From Candidatus Uhrbacteria bacterium (GTDB taxonomy: Bacteria; Patescibacteriota; Patescibacteriia; 2-12-FULL-60-25), in contig CAIKOH010000027.1 of NCBI GenBank assembly GCA_903829075.1, positions 1 through 56,369 on the forward strand: a stretch of 56,369 nt of DNA. Direction: 5' to 3'. Positions 41,952 to 50,693 of the stretch are shown piece by piece. The first letter of the stretch is position 1; each line of letters opens with the position of its first letter. The notes under the pieces were generated by a model, which had not been told where the DNA came from, did no database searches, and worked only from the letters and a program-made list of their open reading frames with translations. Both the position numbers and the translations under genes were made by a program.

Positions 41952-41980
41952 AACATACCATAATATTCTTTTTTTGTCAA
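41952..41980 (-). promoter_or_regulatory. Promoter of the GC-rich island
   Basis: Minus strand TTGACA, 17-nt spacer, TATGTT. Confidence 0.75.
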
Positions 41981-42022
41981 GAGTGTGAGGTTGTTTCTCT
42001 TAAAAACAAGGGGATTTCATCG

Positions 42023-42049
42023 AAAAATCCAGCATATGCTGGATTTTTT
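42023..42049. terminator. Terminator of the 45.8-42.1 kb operon
   Basis: Perfect palindrome AAAAATCCAGCATATGCTGGATTTTTT. Confidence 0.8.
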
Positions 42050-42069
42050 CTGTCTATTCTGACGATTCT

Positions 42070-42690
42070 CTACGCGATTCTTCGCGGCCAACGGACTAAT
42101 AACCAGAGCAACGCAACACAGAATCCTGCCACCAGTCCCAGGCCACCATTCATGAGGATATTTGGTCGCGCATACCAACGTGTGTTTAATGGAGCATCGA
42201 TCACCTGGACGCGTACGCTGTAGCCAAAAAAGTTTGGAGCCTCAAGCGCGAGCTCACGACCAACGGCGTCCGCAAGTGCGTTCGCCTGATCCGGCAAGCG
42301 GTGATACGCAGTCAGAGTCAAGATGCCGGTTCCTGGTGCCACGCTCACCTCGATCGTTTTCTGCCATTCGCTGCGCTGCGAGTATTCATCCCCGGAAAAA
42401 ACACTGGGATCAAATCCTTTTGCTTGTGCCAAAGCGTTATGAAAAAAATTTGAGGTGTAAATGAGTTCGGTTAAATTTCCTGCAATGCGCTCGGTGGATT
42501 TCATGGCCGTGTACGGATCTAATCCCGTCGCATCAGGCAGGGTGATTAGCAGACGCTCGGTTGAACCATACTGCAACGGAATAAAGGCTAACGAAAACAG
42601 GATCGCCAAACACATGCCTGCAAGCGCTGTTCCCACCAGAATGCGCCACTCACCAAAGAATCGAGATACCTGTTGCAAAGCAGAAGACAT
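42070..42690 (-). CDS. Wzz-like polysaccharide co-polymerase domain protein
   Basis: A 206-aa protein with two transmembrane helices near the termini (VGTALAGMCLAILFSLAFIP and GLGLVAGFCVALLWLLV) and an extracytoplasmic mixed domain between them, the layout of chain-length determinant (Wzz/PCP) proteins. The pre-TM2 segment VIDAPLNTRWYARPN matches the family's conserved proline-rich stretch. It lacks a kinase domain. Last gene of the operon. Confidence 0.8.
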   Translation of the reverse strand: MSSALQQVSRFFGEWRILVGTALAGMCLAILFSLAFIPLQYGSTERLLITLPDATGLDPYTAMKSTERIAGNLTELIYTSNFFHNALAQAKGFDPSVFSGDEYSQRSEWQKTIEVSVAPGTGILTLTAYHRLPDQANALADAVGRELALEAPNFFGYSVRVQVIDAPLNTRWYARPNILMNGGLGLVAGFCVALLWLLVRWPRRIA

Positions 42691-42710
42691 AGAAAAAGAA
42701 AGAACGTTGA

Positions 42711-43877
42711 TTATTTAAGAACTTGACTCGTGAGTTGATTTCCGAGTTGAAGCGGGATGGTCAACACTTTTCCTGCGCGCACAACCTGCAGAGAGACCAT
42801 AGCCCCAGGCTGAAACTCCAACAGATGCGAACCCAGATCTACCCTTCCATCTAACACATCGTTATCTAAATTTTGGAGTACATCCCCTTCTTGCAGCAGG
42901 TGCGTCGCGGGTGATGTTTTCTCGATCGACAGAACCGAGGTTCGCTGATTCGCGTGCAACCAGAATCCCTGACGAGGCAAAACTGTTGCACCTGTTTCTC
43001 GTATGACATTCGACAGATCAAATCCATTTACACCCAACGAAGCATGATGGATTGAGCCCGTGTTCAGGATCTGCTGCAACCCCGCACTCATATTTCCAGC
43101 GGGCAACACAGATGCATACGAACCATCAAATGATTCAACTAACCCGATCAAAGCTCCGTCACGATTCCAGACCGGAGCCCCAAACTCATTCTGACTCACA
43201 CGCTCAGGCAACAGGAATCGCCGATCCGCTTCATCGCTTGAAAAACGTGTATTGAAAGATTCAGGACGCGTATCTACTACCGTGGTTGGAAGAAATCGCT
43301 GGGCAACCGGTTCGATCCAAGCGGACATCCCAGCTATCGCCATATCAGATGGCAACAAGCTCGCGCTTGGCAGATGCTGCGCAGCGATTTTCAAAAAGAT
43401 CGCGTGCGTAAAATGATCACGAATGATTTTTTGAATAGGATAGGTGCGTCCGGCCCAGGCGATCTCAAAATTTTCGGCACCGTTTTGTGAAAACACCGGA
43501 TCAACACTGATCAACCACCCATCTGAGGTCACGGACACCGCATTCCCCACGATCCGATCATTCAACACGGCTGGATCTTGCGTTGCAGTATCTGCCGCCT
43601 CATGTTCAACCACCCTCGCAACAGGCGAAAGCTGCTGCGTAAAATCTGTACTCAGAATCGGGGTCGGCTGTGCGTCCGTCGACGGAATGGATATGACTGG
43701 AGGGAACATCGCCGTGCTGGTCGCGCGAAGCGTTTCCGTATGCAGCTGCTCGACATTTGCTTCAAGCGTCCGCAAGCGCAATTCCCCAAGTGCAAAAAAA
43801 ACGCCAATCGAAAGCACGACGCAGATCAATGCGATCGACACGACAATGGTGAAAGAAAGAGGGTGAAGACGTTTCAT
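42711..43877 (-). CDS. HtrA-like protein with PDZ domain and lost catalytic triad
   Basis: A 388-aa protein with one N-terminal membrane anchor (FTIVVSIALICVVLSIGVFFA), a trypsin-like domain and a C-terminal PDZ (SPATHLLQEGDVLQNLDNDVL). The protease landmarks are altered. The strand before the catalytic His reads VTSDGWLISVDPV with no His. The Asp motif is replaced by HAIFLKI. The GNSGGP serine loop reads NEFGAPVWN. It is therefore probably an inactive sensor or scaffold. It starts 4 nt after the upstream gene ends and has GGAG upstream. Confidence 0.8.
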   Translation of the reverse strand: MKRLHPLSFTIVVSIALICVVLSIGVFFALGELRLRTLEANVEQLHTETLRATSTAMFPPVISIPSTDAQPTPILSTDFTQQLSPVARVVEHEAADTATQDPAVLNDRIVGNAVSVTSDGWLISVDPVFSQNGAENFEIAWAGRTYPIQKIIRDHFTHAIFLKIAAQHLPSASLLPSDMAIAGMSAWIEPVAQRFLPTTVVDTRPESFNTRFSSDEADRRFLLPERVSQNEFGAPVWNRDGALIGLVESFDGSYASVLPAGNMSAGLQQILNTGSIHHASLGVNGFDLSNVIRETGATVLPRQGFWLHANQRTSVLSIEKTSPATHLLQEGDVLQNLDNDVLDGRVDLGSHLLEFQPGAMVSLQVVRAGKVLTIPLQLGNQLTSQVLK

Positions 43878-43881
43878 ACAA

Positions 43882-44706
43882 TCAGCTCCAACGCGCAAAG
43901 CTTAACAGACCGACGAACAACACGCACGCCACGCAGGCCTCCCCCCAAGCCAAGCGCACCGCAGGAACAGGTTGATAACCATACCGTCGAATCCGTAAAG
44001 GCACAGCGAGAAAGAGAGCGCACAGCGCTCCCTGTACAACGGTAGCCAATGGCAGGGTCACATTAAACAGCGCCACATGTACGCCCACTAGCAGACCAAA
44101 CAATACCCAGCGCCAACGACTCTGCTTATCTGCAGAGGGATGTGAGGTAAAGGCATACCATAACGCACAAAAACCCATCCAGGTAAAAAACACCACCCAT
44201 GGAGCAACGTTCAAAAAAACAAACAACGCATTCAAACTTGCCGCCAAAAAAAATCCACCAATAGGCACGAGCGCAAGATTCACGTGCGACAGGGCATTCA
44301 CCGGATAACGGGAAGGATTATACGCAGAAAGAAATAACAGCTCTAGGACCAAATAGGAAAGTGCGGCGAGAATACAGGCCACCAACCATAACTCCCACGT
44401 GGTTTCGGTCAGCACAATGCCTGCGGCAACCGCAACAAAACTCAGGAATGGCGGCAGGGCGCGTTCAAGCAGCTGCCAATGCGGAATACGTCTCCATCCA
44501 ATTAAGAGCAGCGCCCCACCGAACCAGAGCGACGCCGCAATCAATGGCCAGGGATAACTCAACGGCGCACGCGACACCCACAAACACATCGCCAACACAA
44601 AAAAAACCGTACACAATGGAAGCGCACGCAGTACCACGATCCCAATAGCTCGCGCAGAAAGGGCGCGTGCCGCAGATGAACGATGTAGGAGAGCGGACGT
44701 AGCCAT
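43882..44706 (-). CDS. Multi-pass membrane protein, unknown, 274 aa
   Basis: About eight hydrophobic helices (for example VVLRALPLCTVFFVLAMCLWV, WLVACILAALSYLVLELLFL) with a conserved-looking NPSRYPVNALSHVN loop. No family is recognised. Tight spacing on both sides (5 nt after the AI-2E permease gene, 4 nt before the HtrA-like gene) shows it belongs to the same operon. Confidence 0.75.
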   Translation of the reverse strand: MATSALLHRSSAARALSARAIGIVVLRALPLCTVFFVLAMCLWVSRAPLSYPWPLIAASLWFGGALLLIGWRRIPHWQLLERALPPFLSFVAVAAGIVLTETTWELWLVACILAALSYLVLELLFLSAYNPSRYPVNALSHVNLALVPIGGFFLAASLNALFVFLNVAPWVVFFTWMGFCALWYAFTSHPSADKQSRWRWVLFGLLVGVHVALFNVTLPLATVVQGALCALFLAVPLRIRRYGYQPVPAVRLAWGEACVACVLFVGLLSFARWS

Positions 44707-44711
44707 ACGCG

Positions 44712-45767
44712 TTATCGCGAAAGGAAGGAACGAGATGGACGAGATTTTTTCTCATGCCAACGCAGATATTCTGCCAACACCACAGAGGTTGCCGTGGCCA
44801 CCGGAATGGAAAAAATTGCACCACCCAGCCCAAACACCTTCACCCCAATCGCAAATGCCACAACGCTGACAATCGGATTCAACCCAACCGTTTTATGCAT
44901 GATCTGCGGGACAAATATATGTCCTTCCATTTGCTGAACGGTCAATAAAAAGGCGATCGTCATTCCCAGACGCAAAGGGCTTAACGATAGCGCGATGAAC
45001 GCCATGGGAACGGCGGCGAACATCGGTCCGATGTACGGAACGAATTCAAACAGACCCGCACACAGGGCCAACAGCAACGCATACGGAACTTGAATCAAGG
45101 ACAGTCCAATAAAATAAATGGAACCGATCAAAAACCCAAGCAATAACTGGCCACGTAACCACCCACCAAGCTTCTCAACCGCTTCGCCAATGAGACGTGA
45201 AGTGGTAGCTTGATAGGCTTCAGGAATCAGTTGACGAAACCATGCATGAATCGCTGCTTCCTCGACAATAAAATAAAATCCCAAGGCAAGAACAATGGCA
45301 AAGCTTGCAAGATTTACAAACACGTCTGGCAAAATCGCCAGAAGATCGCTCACCCCTTCTTGCAAGGTCGCTGGAGCAAACGAAGGCAGTGTTAATGAAC
45401 CACCGGCCGCAGGCGCAAGTGGAATCGAAATATTAAAAGCATGCGCGACCCAAGCGATCTGTGAACCATAGGTTGCCACGAGCGAATGCGTTTCATGAAA
45501 TAACGCTGGCACCAACAGGGTCACGGATGCTCCCAGCAGTCCAAATAAAAACAGGTAGAACATGAGCACCGTCACCCCGCGCGGAATGTGGTACTGAACC
45601 GCCTTTTGTACTCCGGGATACATCACCCCTGCGATCAAAATCGCGCTGAATAAAAGCAACAGAATGTCACGAATCGCCCACAGCGCCATAAGACCAAGCG
45701 CGACCGCAACAATTTTTAAGATCGTTGATGTTTCAATACTAATGCTACGCGATGAAGGGGCAGGCAT
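44712..45767 (-). CDS. AI-2E family transporter/permease
   Basis: A 351-aa protein with eight predicted transmembrane helices and the family features: the ALWAIRDILLLLFSAILIAG first helix pair, the large loop, GFLIGSIYFIGLSLIQVPYALLLAL, FEFVPYIGPMFAAVPMAF and the C-terminal GLNPIVSVVAFAIGVKVFG. Relatives include YdiK, YhhQ-neighbour types and Na+/H+ exchangers; substrate unknown. ATG 45767 is preferred: TGGTATTCT ends 6 nt upstream (leaderless), while ATG 45800 precedes that -10. Confidence 0.9.
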   Translation of the reverse strand: MPAPSSRSISIETSTILKIVAVALGLMALWAIRDILLLLFSAILIAGVMYPGVQKAVQYHIPRGVTVLMFYLFLFGLLGASVTLLVPALFHETHSLVATYGSQIAWVAHAFNISIPLAPAAGGSLTLPSFAPATLQEGVSDLLAILPDVFVNLASFAIVLALGFYFIVEEAAIHAWFRQLIPEAYQATTSRLIGEAVEKLGGWLRGQLLLGFLIGSIYFIGLSLIQVPYALLLALCAGLFEFVPYIGPMFAAVPMAFIALSLSPLRLGMTIAFLLTVQQMEGHIFVPQIMHKTVGLNPIVSVVAFAIGVKVFGLGGAIFSIPVATATSVVLAEYLRWHEKKSRPSRSFLSR

Positions 45768-45773
45768 AAAGTA

Positions 45774-45779
45774 AGAATA
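45774..45779 (-). promoter_or_regulatory. -10 of the AI-2E operon, leaderless
   Basis: Extended -10 TGGTATTCT on the minus strand, 6 nt before ATG 45767. Confidence 0.5.
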
Positions 45780-45796
45780 CCACATGCACAAGAAAT

Positions 45797-45824
45797 CCAC
45801 AGGATACGGCTCTCCTGTGGATAC
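45797..45824. terminator. Hairpin upstream of the AI-2E operon
   Basis: ATCCACAGGA / TCCTGTGGAT perfect 10-bp stem with ACTTTTT on the plus strand. It may insulate the divergent transcripts. Confidence 0.55.
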
Positions 45825-45830
45825 TTTTTA

Positions 45831-45858
45831 TTGACGAACCTCATTCACGTGCGATAAT
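45831..45858 (+). promoter_or_regulatory. Promoter of an unannotated plus-strand transcript
   Basis: TTGACG, 16-nt spacer, GATAAT. Confidence 0.6.
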
Positions 45859-45953
45859 GCAGCTGCATGCACGCAGATCTCTTCGCGAGAGATGCTTCCG
45901 GTTGCCTCTCGGTCGTTCACGCCATCCCATGGCACTCATTGAACGGGTGATAC

Positions 45954-46178
45954 CTATGCATTCAGCGTACGCATGTTTTCCCGGCCTTTGAGTCGCGCCC
46001 TGGCGCACGCATCGTTTCCTCCTGGGGCGGACGTACACCCCCGAGGACCGCAACAGATCTCGCACCGCATCTGGTGGTTTCCCGCCGTCGCACACTGCTT
46101 GGCCGGCGGGTTAGGTTCACAGTTCTCGCCAGTCTCATGGTCGCATTTCTGCGATCGCTCGAGGTCGGACCCTGTCAC
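45954..46178 (-). CDS. Possible Cys-rich small protein (GTG start)
   Basis: The 74-codon minus-strand frame contains eight cysteines in zinc-finger-like spacing (KCDHETGENCEPN, QMRCEICCGPRGC) and GGAAGAGG about 9 nt before the GTG. No minus-strand promoter is visible, and the region is opposed by a well-bounded plus-strand unit, so I hold this loosely. Confidence 0.3.
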   Translation of the reverse strand: MTGSDLERSQKCDHETGENCEPNPPAKQCATAGNHQMRCEICCGPRGCTSAPGGNDACARARLKGRENMRTLNA

Positions 46179-46245
46179 CTCAAGCCGCCTCTTCCCTGTC
46201 TGATCGCCTTCCGCCGGACGCTTCCAGCGTCCGGCAGTTCCCCCT

Positions 46246-46278
46246 CGACCCCCAACTCTGGGGGTCGTTTGTTTTTTT
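46246..46278 (+). terminator. Terminator of the 45865 transcript
   Basis: CGACCCCC / GGGGGTCG stem followed by TTTG and T8. Confidence 0.85.
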
Positions 46279-47264
46279 TAAAATCCTACCAGCTGCACCT
46301 CTTCTTCAAGCTCAATCCCAAACGTATCACGCACCTTCATCTTCATATAAGAAATCAACGCAACCACATCTTCCGCAGTTGCCCCTCCCGTATTCACCAA
46401 AAAATTTCCATGTTTTTGACTCACCTCAATCCCCCCAACGCGCTTTCCCTTCATGTCAGCCTGTTCGACCAGCCATCCTGCCCCAATTCGATGACCGGCA
46501 AGCATGGATGCTGGAATTTCATCCACGTGTCGTTTTAATAGATCCAATGCCTGCTCATCTGTGTATTCAAAATTTTTGAAGACGCAGCCCGCGCTTGATT
46601 GTCCTTGCGGTTGATCCTCCTGTCGCCGTTTTGTGATCTCGTCCAAGCGTGCACGCGATGCAGCCGGATCATCTGATGTTTTCAAGGTCAACTCACATCC
46701 AAGTAACACAAACTGCTCCTGTTTAAAGCGACTGCCACGATAGCCGAATTGACATTCGGCATTCGTCAACGCGACGCGCTGACCATCGGCCACGCGCAGC
46801 GCATCCACGCGCGTCACTGCATCCCGCATCTCTCCACCAAAACATCCGGCATTTCCAAATAGAGCGCCACCGATTGTTCCAGGGACACCACTCGCCCATT
46901 CAAATCCGGTCAATCCCGCCTCCACACTTTTGCGTGCAGCGAGCGCGGTCACGACACCGCTTTCCACGTACATCGACATGCCTTCGATCTTCAGCTGATG
47001 ATTTGCCACCTGGATCATCAACCCCTCAAACCCTTGATCTGCGACCAACAGATTCGATCCACCACCAAATATATACCATGGCACACCAACGTGTTGCGCC
47101 GCGCGCACAGCTTCTAGTAACATCTCGCTCGTTGTTGCAACTATGTACATACGCGCCTCACCCCCCATATGAAAACTGGTGTGCTTGATCATGGATTCAC
47201 GCTCAACCAACGTCGGCAAAAGCTGACGCAGTTGATCGATCTGGGAAGAAGATAACGGGTTCAT
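46278..47264 (-). CDS. murB: UDP-N-acetylenolpyruvoylglucosamine reductase
   Basis: FAD enzyme making UDP-MurNAc. The 328-aa protein has the FAD-binding ANHQL/GGGSNLLV region, GFEWASGVPGTIGGALFGNAGCFGGE, YRGSRFK and the QPQGQSSAGCVFKNF loop with the catalytic Ser, then QKHGNFLVNTGGAT. It follows murC in the same operon with a 20-nt gap. Confidence 0.95.
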   Translation of the reverse strand: MNPLSSSQIDQLRQLLPTLVERESMIKHTSFHMGGEARMYIVATTSEMLLEAVRAAQHVGVPWYIFGGGSNLLVADQGFEGLMIQVANHQLKIEGMSMYVESGVVTALAARKSVEAGLTGFEWASGVPGTIGGALFGNAGCFGGEMRDAVTRVDALRVADGQRVALTNAECQFGYRGSRFKQEQFVLLGCELTLKTSDDPAASRARLDEITKRRQEDQPQGQSSAGCVFKNFEYTDEQALDLLKRHVDEIPASMLAGHRIGAGWLVEQADMKGKRVGGIEVSQKHGNFLVNTGGATAEDVVALISYMKMKVRDTFGIELEEEVQLVGF

Positions 47265-47283
47265 ACAATCCTCGCGATGACGA

Positions 47284-48699
47284 CTACGCGCCTTTAAAAA
47301 TATTTTTGGCGATCAGATAAATATCCCCTGCCCCCATCACCAGAATCACGTCACCGGGTTGATGCACCTGACGAAGCAGCGCAAGCGCTGCTTGCGGATC
47401 TGCGGCATATTCAACCAACCGCGTTGCGCCACGATCTGCATCAGAATGCGCGATGGCTTGGATCAGATCTTGCGAGGAAACGGATTGCCCTTGAACTTCG
47501 TTGCGTCCGCGCACATCATACACCTCACACAGCACAAGCACGTCCGCCGCATCAAAACTCGGCACAAACTCCAAAAATAAATCCTGCAAACGTCGACGCT
47601 GATGCGGCTGAAAACACACCACCAACCGTCGTCCAGGAAACCATTGCTTCGCTGCTTCGATGGTTGCGCGCACCGCTGTTGGATGATGCGCGTAGTCTGA
47701 CACGACGACCGTCTTTCCTTGTTCGTGAACAATTTCAAAACGTCGCCAGATTCCTCGAAATGCAGAAAGAACACGCTGCATCGTTCCAAACGAAACGCCG
47801 TACGTGTGCGCCACCGTGGCTGCGGCGACAGCATTCATCACGTTGATGCGACCTGGAACATGCAGGGTAAAACGTCCCCAGGCTTCACGCGCATCGCGAA
47901 TCGCAAATGATTGCTCCCCTTCTTTCGTTCGATGATCCGCGATCTGCACATCCGCATGTGAAGCAAATCCAAACGTCATGATAGTGATCCCGCGAGCCTC
48001 CAAGGCCCCGCGCATCTTTCCGATCAAGGTGCTGATTTGCGGATCATCGGCATTAGCAACGATCGTGCCACCCGATTCCATCTGCAATAATAACTGACCA
48101 AATGTTTCACGTAGATCATCAAGATTCGCAAACGTATCCGTGTGATCAAGTTCGATGTTATTCAACACGACGAGACGTGGATGAAAAGACAAAAAATGTC
48201 GCGCATACTCATCACCCTCGATCACCAAAGCATCAGTTGAACCGAGGTCTAAATTCCCGTCAGAAAAATCCGGGACCTTGCTGCCAACCGCAACCGTTGG
48301 ATGCGCCGGAATATCGCGCAAGAGCAATCCGATGAGTGCGGTGGTCGTGCTTTTCCCATGCGTCCCTGTGATCAACGTCGTGGCCTTGCCTTCGCACCAC
48401 GCCGCCCAACATTCAAAATTATTCAGCTGACGAATGTTGCGACGGCGTGCTTCGGCTCGTTCAACGTTCTGCTCAGGCACAGCTGATGAGTACACGACAA
48501 GATCTGTATCCGGTGGAACTGCCTCCGCCGTGTGACCGATGGTGACTTTAATTCCGCGTCGCTCCAATTCTTGCGTAATTTCCGAAGCCGCCGCATCCGA
48601 TCCGCTCACCGCCACGCCCGCATGCTTCAACAGCTTCGCCAAGGCAGACATGCCGATGCCGCCAATGCCAATAAAATGGACGCGCGTGACTTGCAACAT
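47284..48699 (-). CDS. murC: UDP-N-acetylmuramate-L-alanine ligase
   Basis: Adds L-Ala to UDP-MurNAc. The 471-aa Mur ligase has VHFIGIGGIGMSALAKLL, the P-loop ITGTHGKSTTTALIG, ELDHTDTF, NVMNAVAAATVAH and DYAHHPTAV with YQPHQRRR-like CFQPHQRRR. ATG 48699 places the nucleotide-binding start correctly; the ATG at 48738 would add 13 residues unlike the family. Confidence 0.96.
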   Translation of the reverse strand: MLQVTRVHFIGIGGIGMSALAKLLKHAGVAVSGSDAAASEITQELERRGIKVTIGHTAEAVPPDTDLVVYSSAVPEQNVERAEARRRNIRQLNNFECWAAWCEGKATTLITGTHGKSTTTALIGLLLRDIPAHPTVAVGSKVPDFSDGNLDLGSTDALVIEGDEYARHFLSFHPRLVVLNNIELDHTDTFANLDDLRETFGQLLLQMESGGTIVANADDPQISTLIGKMRGALEARGITIMTFGFASHADVQIADHRTKEGEQSFAIRDAREAWGRFTLHVPGRINVMNAVAAATVAHTYGVSFGTMQRVLSAFRGIWRRFEIVHEQGKTVVVSDYAHHPTAVRATIEAAKQWFPGRRLVVCFQPHQRRRLQDLFLEFVPSFDAADVLVLCEVYDVRGRNEVQGQSVSSQDLIQAIAHSDADRGATRLVEYAADPQAALALLRQVHQPGDVILVMGAGDIYLIAKNIFKGA

Positions 48700-48744
48700 A
48701 GATAGCACAAGCCTACGACAAGGCGAAGGAAAAGGCAAAATACG

Positions 48745-49452
48745 TTACGCCCCCATCGAATTCGCGCCAAAAAACTTTTCCATGTAAAAACGAATCAGCT
48801 GTTCAACCTCTGGGATACACGAGGGATCGCCTGTCCCTACTTTGCATTTTTGTTGCACCTTTTCCAGCGTGTCTGCACCATCAAGAACCGCTTCTTCAAT
48901 GTCGTGATCCGTGATTTTCAACACTTTGTCGATGATACGTCCTTGTTCAACTTGAATTTGGTCGTGACGATTATTTTTACGGTACCAATCGTTGATGGCG
49001 GCACGTAAAGCCTTGTCCCCAAGAACGGAGCAATGTACTTTGCGCGCGGGCAAGCCACCCAGACGTTCCATGATGTCTTGTGGACGTAATTTGCGTGCCT
49101 CAGTCAAGGTTTTTCCACCATCTTCCGTGATCATCACAGACATCATCGAGGTTGAGGCGATCGCTGAACCACAACCGAACGTTTTCCATTTCAGATCCGT
49201 AATGCGTTCGGTTTCAGGATCAACTTTGATCCAAATTTTCATAGCATCGCCACACGCTGGCGAGCCGACCATCCCCATCGCTGCATCACCATACGCCGCT
49301 TCATCCTGCATGAAATTTTTTGGACGAAAAAAGTGTTCCTTGACCGCGTCGGCGTAGAACCAGCCTTTACCTGCGCTTGAACCAACACCAACCACATCAC
49401 CTTGACGAGCGGCGTTGGTAGCAGATTGGATGGGAGAAGAAGCATCTGGCAT
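48745..49452 (-). CDS. iscU: IscU/NifU-type Fe-S scaffold with degenerate BFD-like tail
   Basis: A 235-aa protein. The IscU domain shows VKEHFFRPKNF, SPACGDAMKIWIKV (first Cys with Asp), FGCGSAIASTSM (second Cys) and KVHCSVLGDKALRAAI (third Cys). The C-terminus (TDHDIEEAVLDGADTLEKV ... KCKVGTGDPSCIPEVEQL) resembles the [2Fe-2S] BFD domain of NifU but has only the second cysteine pair; the usual first C-x-C is missing. A 32-residue disordered N-terminal extension precedes it. It is 8 nt after iscS. Confidence 0.92.
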   Translation of the reverse strand: MPDASSPIQSATNAARQGDVVGVGSSAGKGWFYADAVKEHFFRPKNFMQDEAAYGDAAMGMVGSPACGDAMKIWIKVDPETERITDLKWKTFGCGSAIASTSMMSVMITEDGGKTLTEARKLRPQDIMERLGGLPARKVHCSVLGDKALRAAINDWYRKNNRHDQIQVEQGRIIDKVLKITDHDIEEAVLDGADTLEKVQQKCKVGTGDPSCIPEVEQLIRFYMEKFFGANSMGA

Positions 49453-49460
49453 AGGAGAAA

Positions 49461-50693
49461 TTACAAAAAATATTTCATATCAAGATTCGTCGGACTCATG
49501 CGGCGCAAACGCTCGACGATTCCTGGCATCACCTCGATCACGCGATCAACATCTTCCTGTGTAGTTGAGTGACCCAGGGTGAAGCGCAAGGAACCATGTG
49601 CGGCTTCATACGAAAGTCCGGTGGCAAGAATCACGTGCGACGGATCAAGTGACGCAGAGGCACACGCGGAACCGGTTGAGGCCATGATCCCTTCTGCATC
49701 GAGGTACAGCACCGCGGCCTCACCTTCGATATCCAAGAACGAAATGTTCGCGCTGTTTGGGAGACGTAACGTCGGATGACCGTTCAAGCGTGACTTGGGA
49801 ATTTGTAACAATCCATCGACCAAGCGATCGCGCAAGACAGTCAGTCGCACGCATTCATCTTCACGTTCTGCTTGGGCGAGTTCAAAGGCTTTCGCGAGAC
49901 CAATAATTCCAGGAACATGTTCCGTTCCTGCGCGCAGGCCGCGCTCCTGTCCCCCGCCGCGCACCAACGGTTCAAGCTTGACGCCACGCCGCAAAAACAA
50001 CACCCCGACGCCCTTTGGTCCGTACATTTTTGATCCATTGATCACGAGCGCATCGACATGTAACGGTTCGACATTCAGATCCAAAAACTCCGCGGCCTGA
50101 CACGCATCACTATGAAAATACGGAAACGCCGTCTTCCGCTCCTTGCGCCACGCAAGCAACATACGGCCGACGTCCGCAACCGGTTGGATCGTGCCGATCT
50201 CGTTGTTCGCCAGCATCAAACTCACCAACACCGTGTTTGGTTGCAACGCTTTCTTGATCGCTTCAACATCCACAAGTCCTTCACGATCAACGGGAACGAT
50301 CGTCAGTTCGATCTCGCCGCTTTTCTGCAGGGAAAGCAACGGTTCAAGCACGGCGTGATGCTCGATCGCGCTCGCGATCACATGCGGCTTCGCCTCTTCT
50401 CCGCATTGCTGACGAATCTGCACGCGCGCCGCGCGAGGAATTCCAACCACGACCATATTGTCACCTTCGGTTCCACCTGAGGTAAACAAAATTTCATCCT
50501 CACGCACATGCAGCAGACGCGCCACACTCGCTCGCGCTTCTGCGACCAATTCCTTCGCGCGCAACCCCACCGTATGAAATGAAGACGGATTCCCAAACGT
50601 GTCGGCAAATGCCGGCTGCATGACCTCTAACACACGCGGATCGAGTGGGGTCGTGGCCGCGTGATCAAGATAAATCAGACGAGAAGAGTTCAT
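49461..50693 (-). CDS. iscS: Cysteine desulfurase
   Basis: PLP enzyme that supplies sulfur for Fe-S clusters. The 410-aa protein has LDHAATTPLDPRV, TSGGTEGDNMVV, EHHAVLEPL, NNEIGTIQPV, HSDACQAAEF, the PLP-lysine segment INGSKMYGPKGVG and the active Cys in STGSACASASLDPSH. ATG 50693 overlaps the Rrf2 gene stop (ATGA), with GGGAG upstream. Confidence 0.95.
   Translation of the reverse strand: MNSSRLIYLDHAATTPLDPRVLEVMQPAFADTFGNPSSFHTVGLRAKELVAEARASVARLLHVREDEILFTSGGTEGDNMVVVGIPRAARVQIRQQCGEEAKPHVIASAIEHHAVLEPLLSLQKSGEIELTIVPVDREGLVDVEAIKKALQPNTVLVSLMLANNEIGTIQPVADVGRMLLAWRKERKTAFPYFHSDACQAAEFLDLNVEPLHVDALVINGSKMYGPKGVGVLFLRRGVKLEPLVRGGGQERGLRAGTEHVPGIIGLAKAFELAQAEREDECVRLTVLRDRLVDGLLQIPKSRLNGHPTLRLPNSANISFLDIEGEAAVLYLDAEGIMASTGSACASASLDPSHVILATGLSYEAAHGSLRFTLGHSTTQEDVDRVIEVMPGIVERLRRMSPTNLDMKYFL

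Larger units (their letters stand above)
45865..46278 (+). ncRNA. Candidate structured transcript of about 410 nt
   Basis: It is bounded by the 45831 promoter and a strong terminator at 46246. It contains ATCTCT-TCGCG-AGAGAT, GTTCA...GCCAT-CCC-ATGGC...TGAAC and GCCGGACGC-TTCCA-GCGTCCGGC. RNase P and SRP signature motifs are not found. Possible ORFs: plus 45973-46203 (76 aa) without SD, and an 11-codon frame at 45955 with weak SD. It may be an ncRNA or a small-protein gene with a folded leader. Confidence 0.4.
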
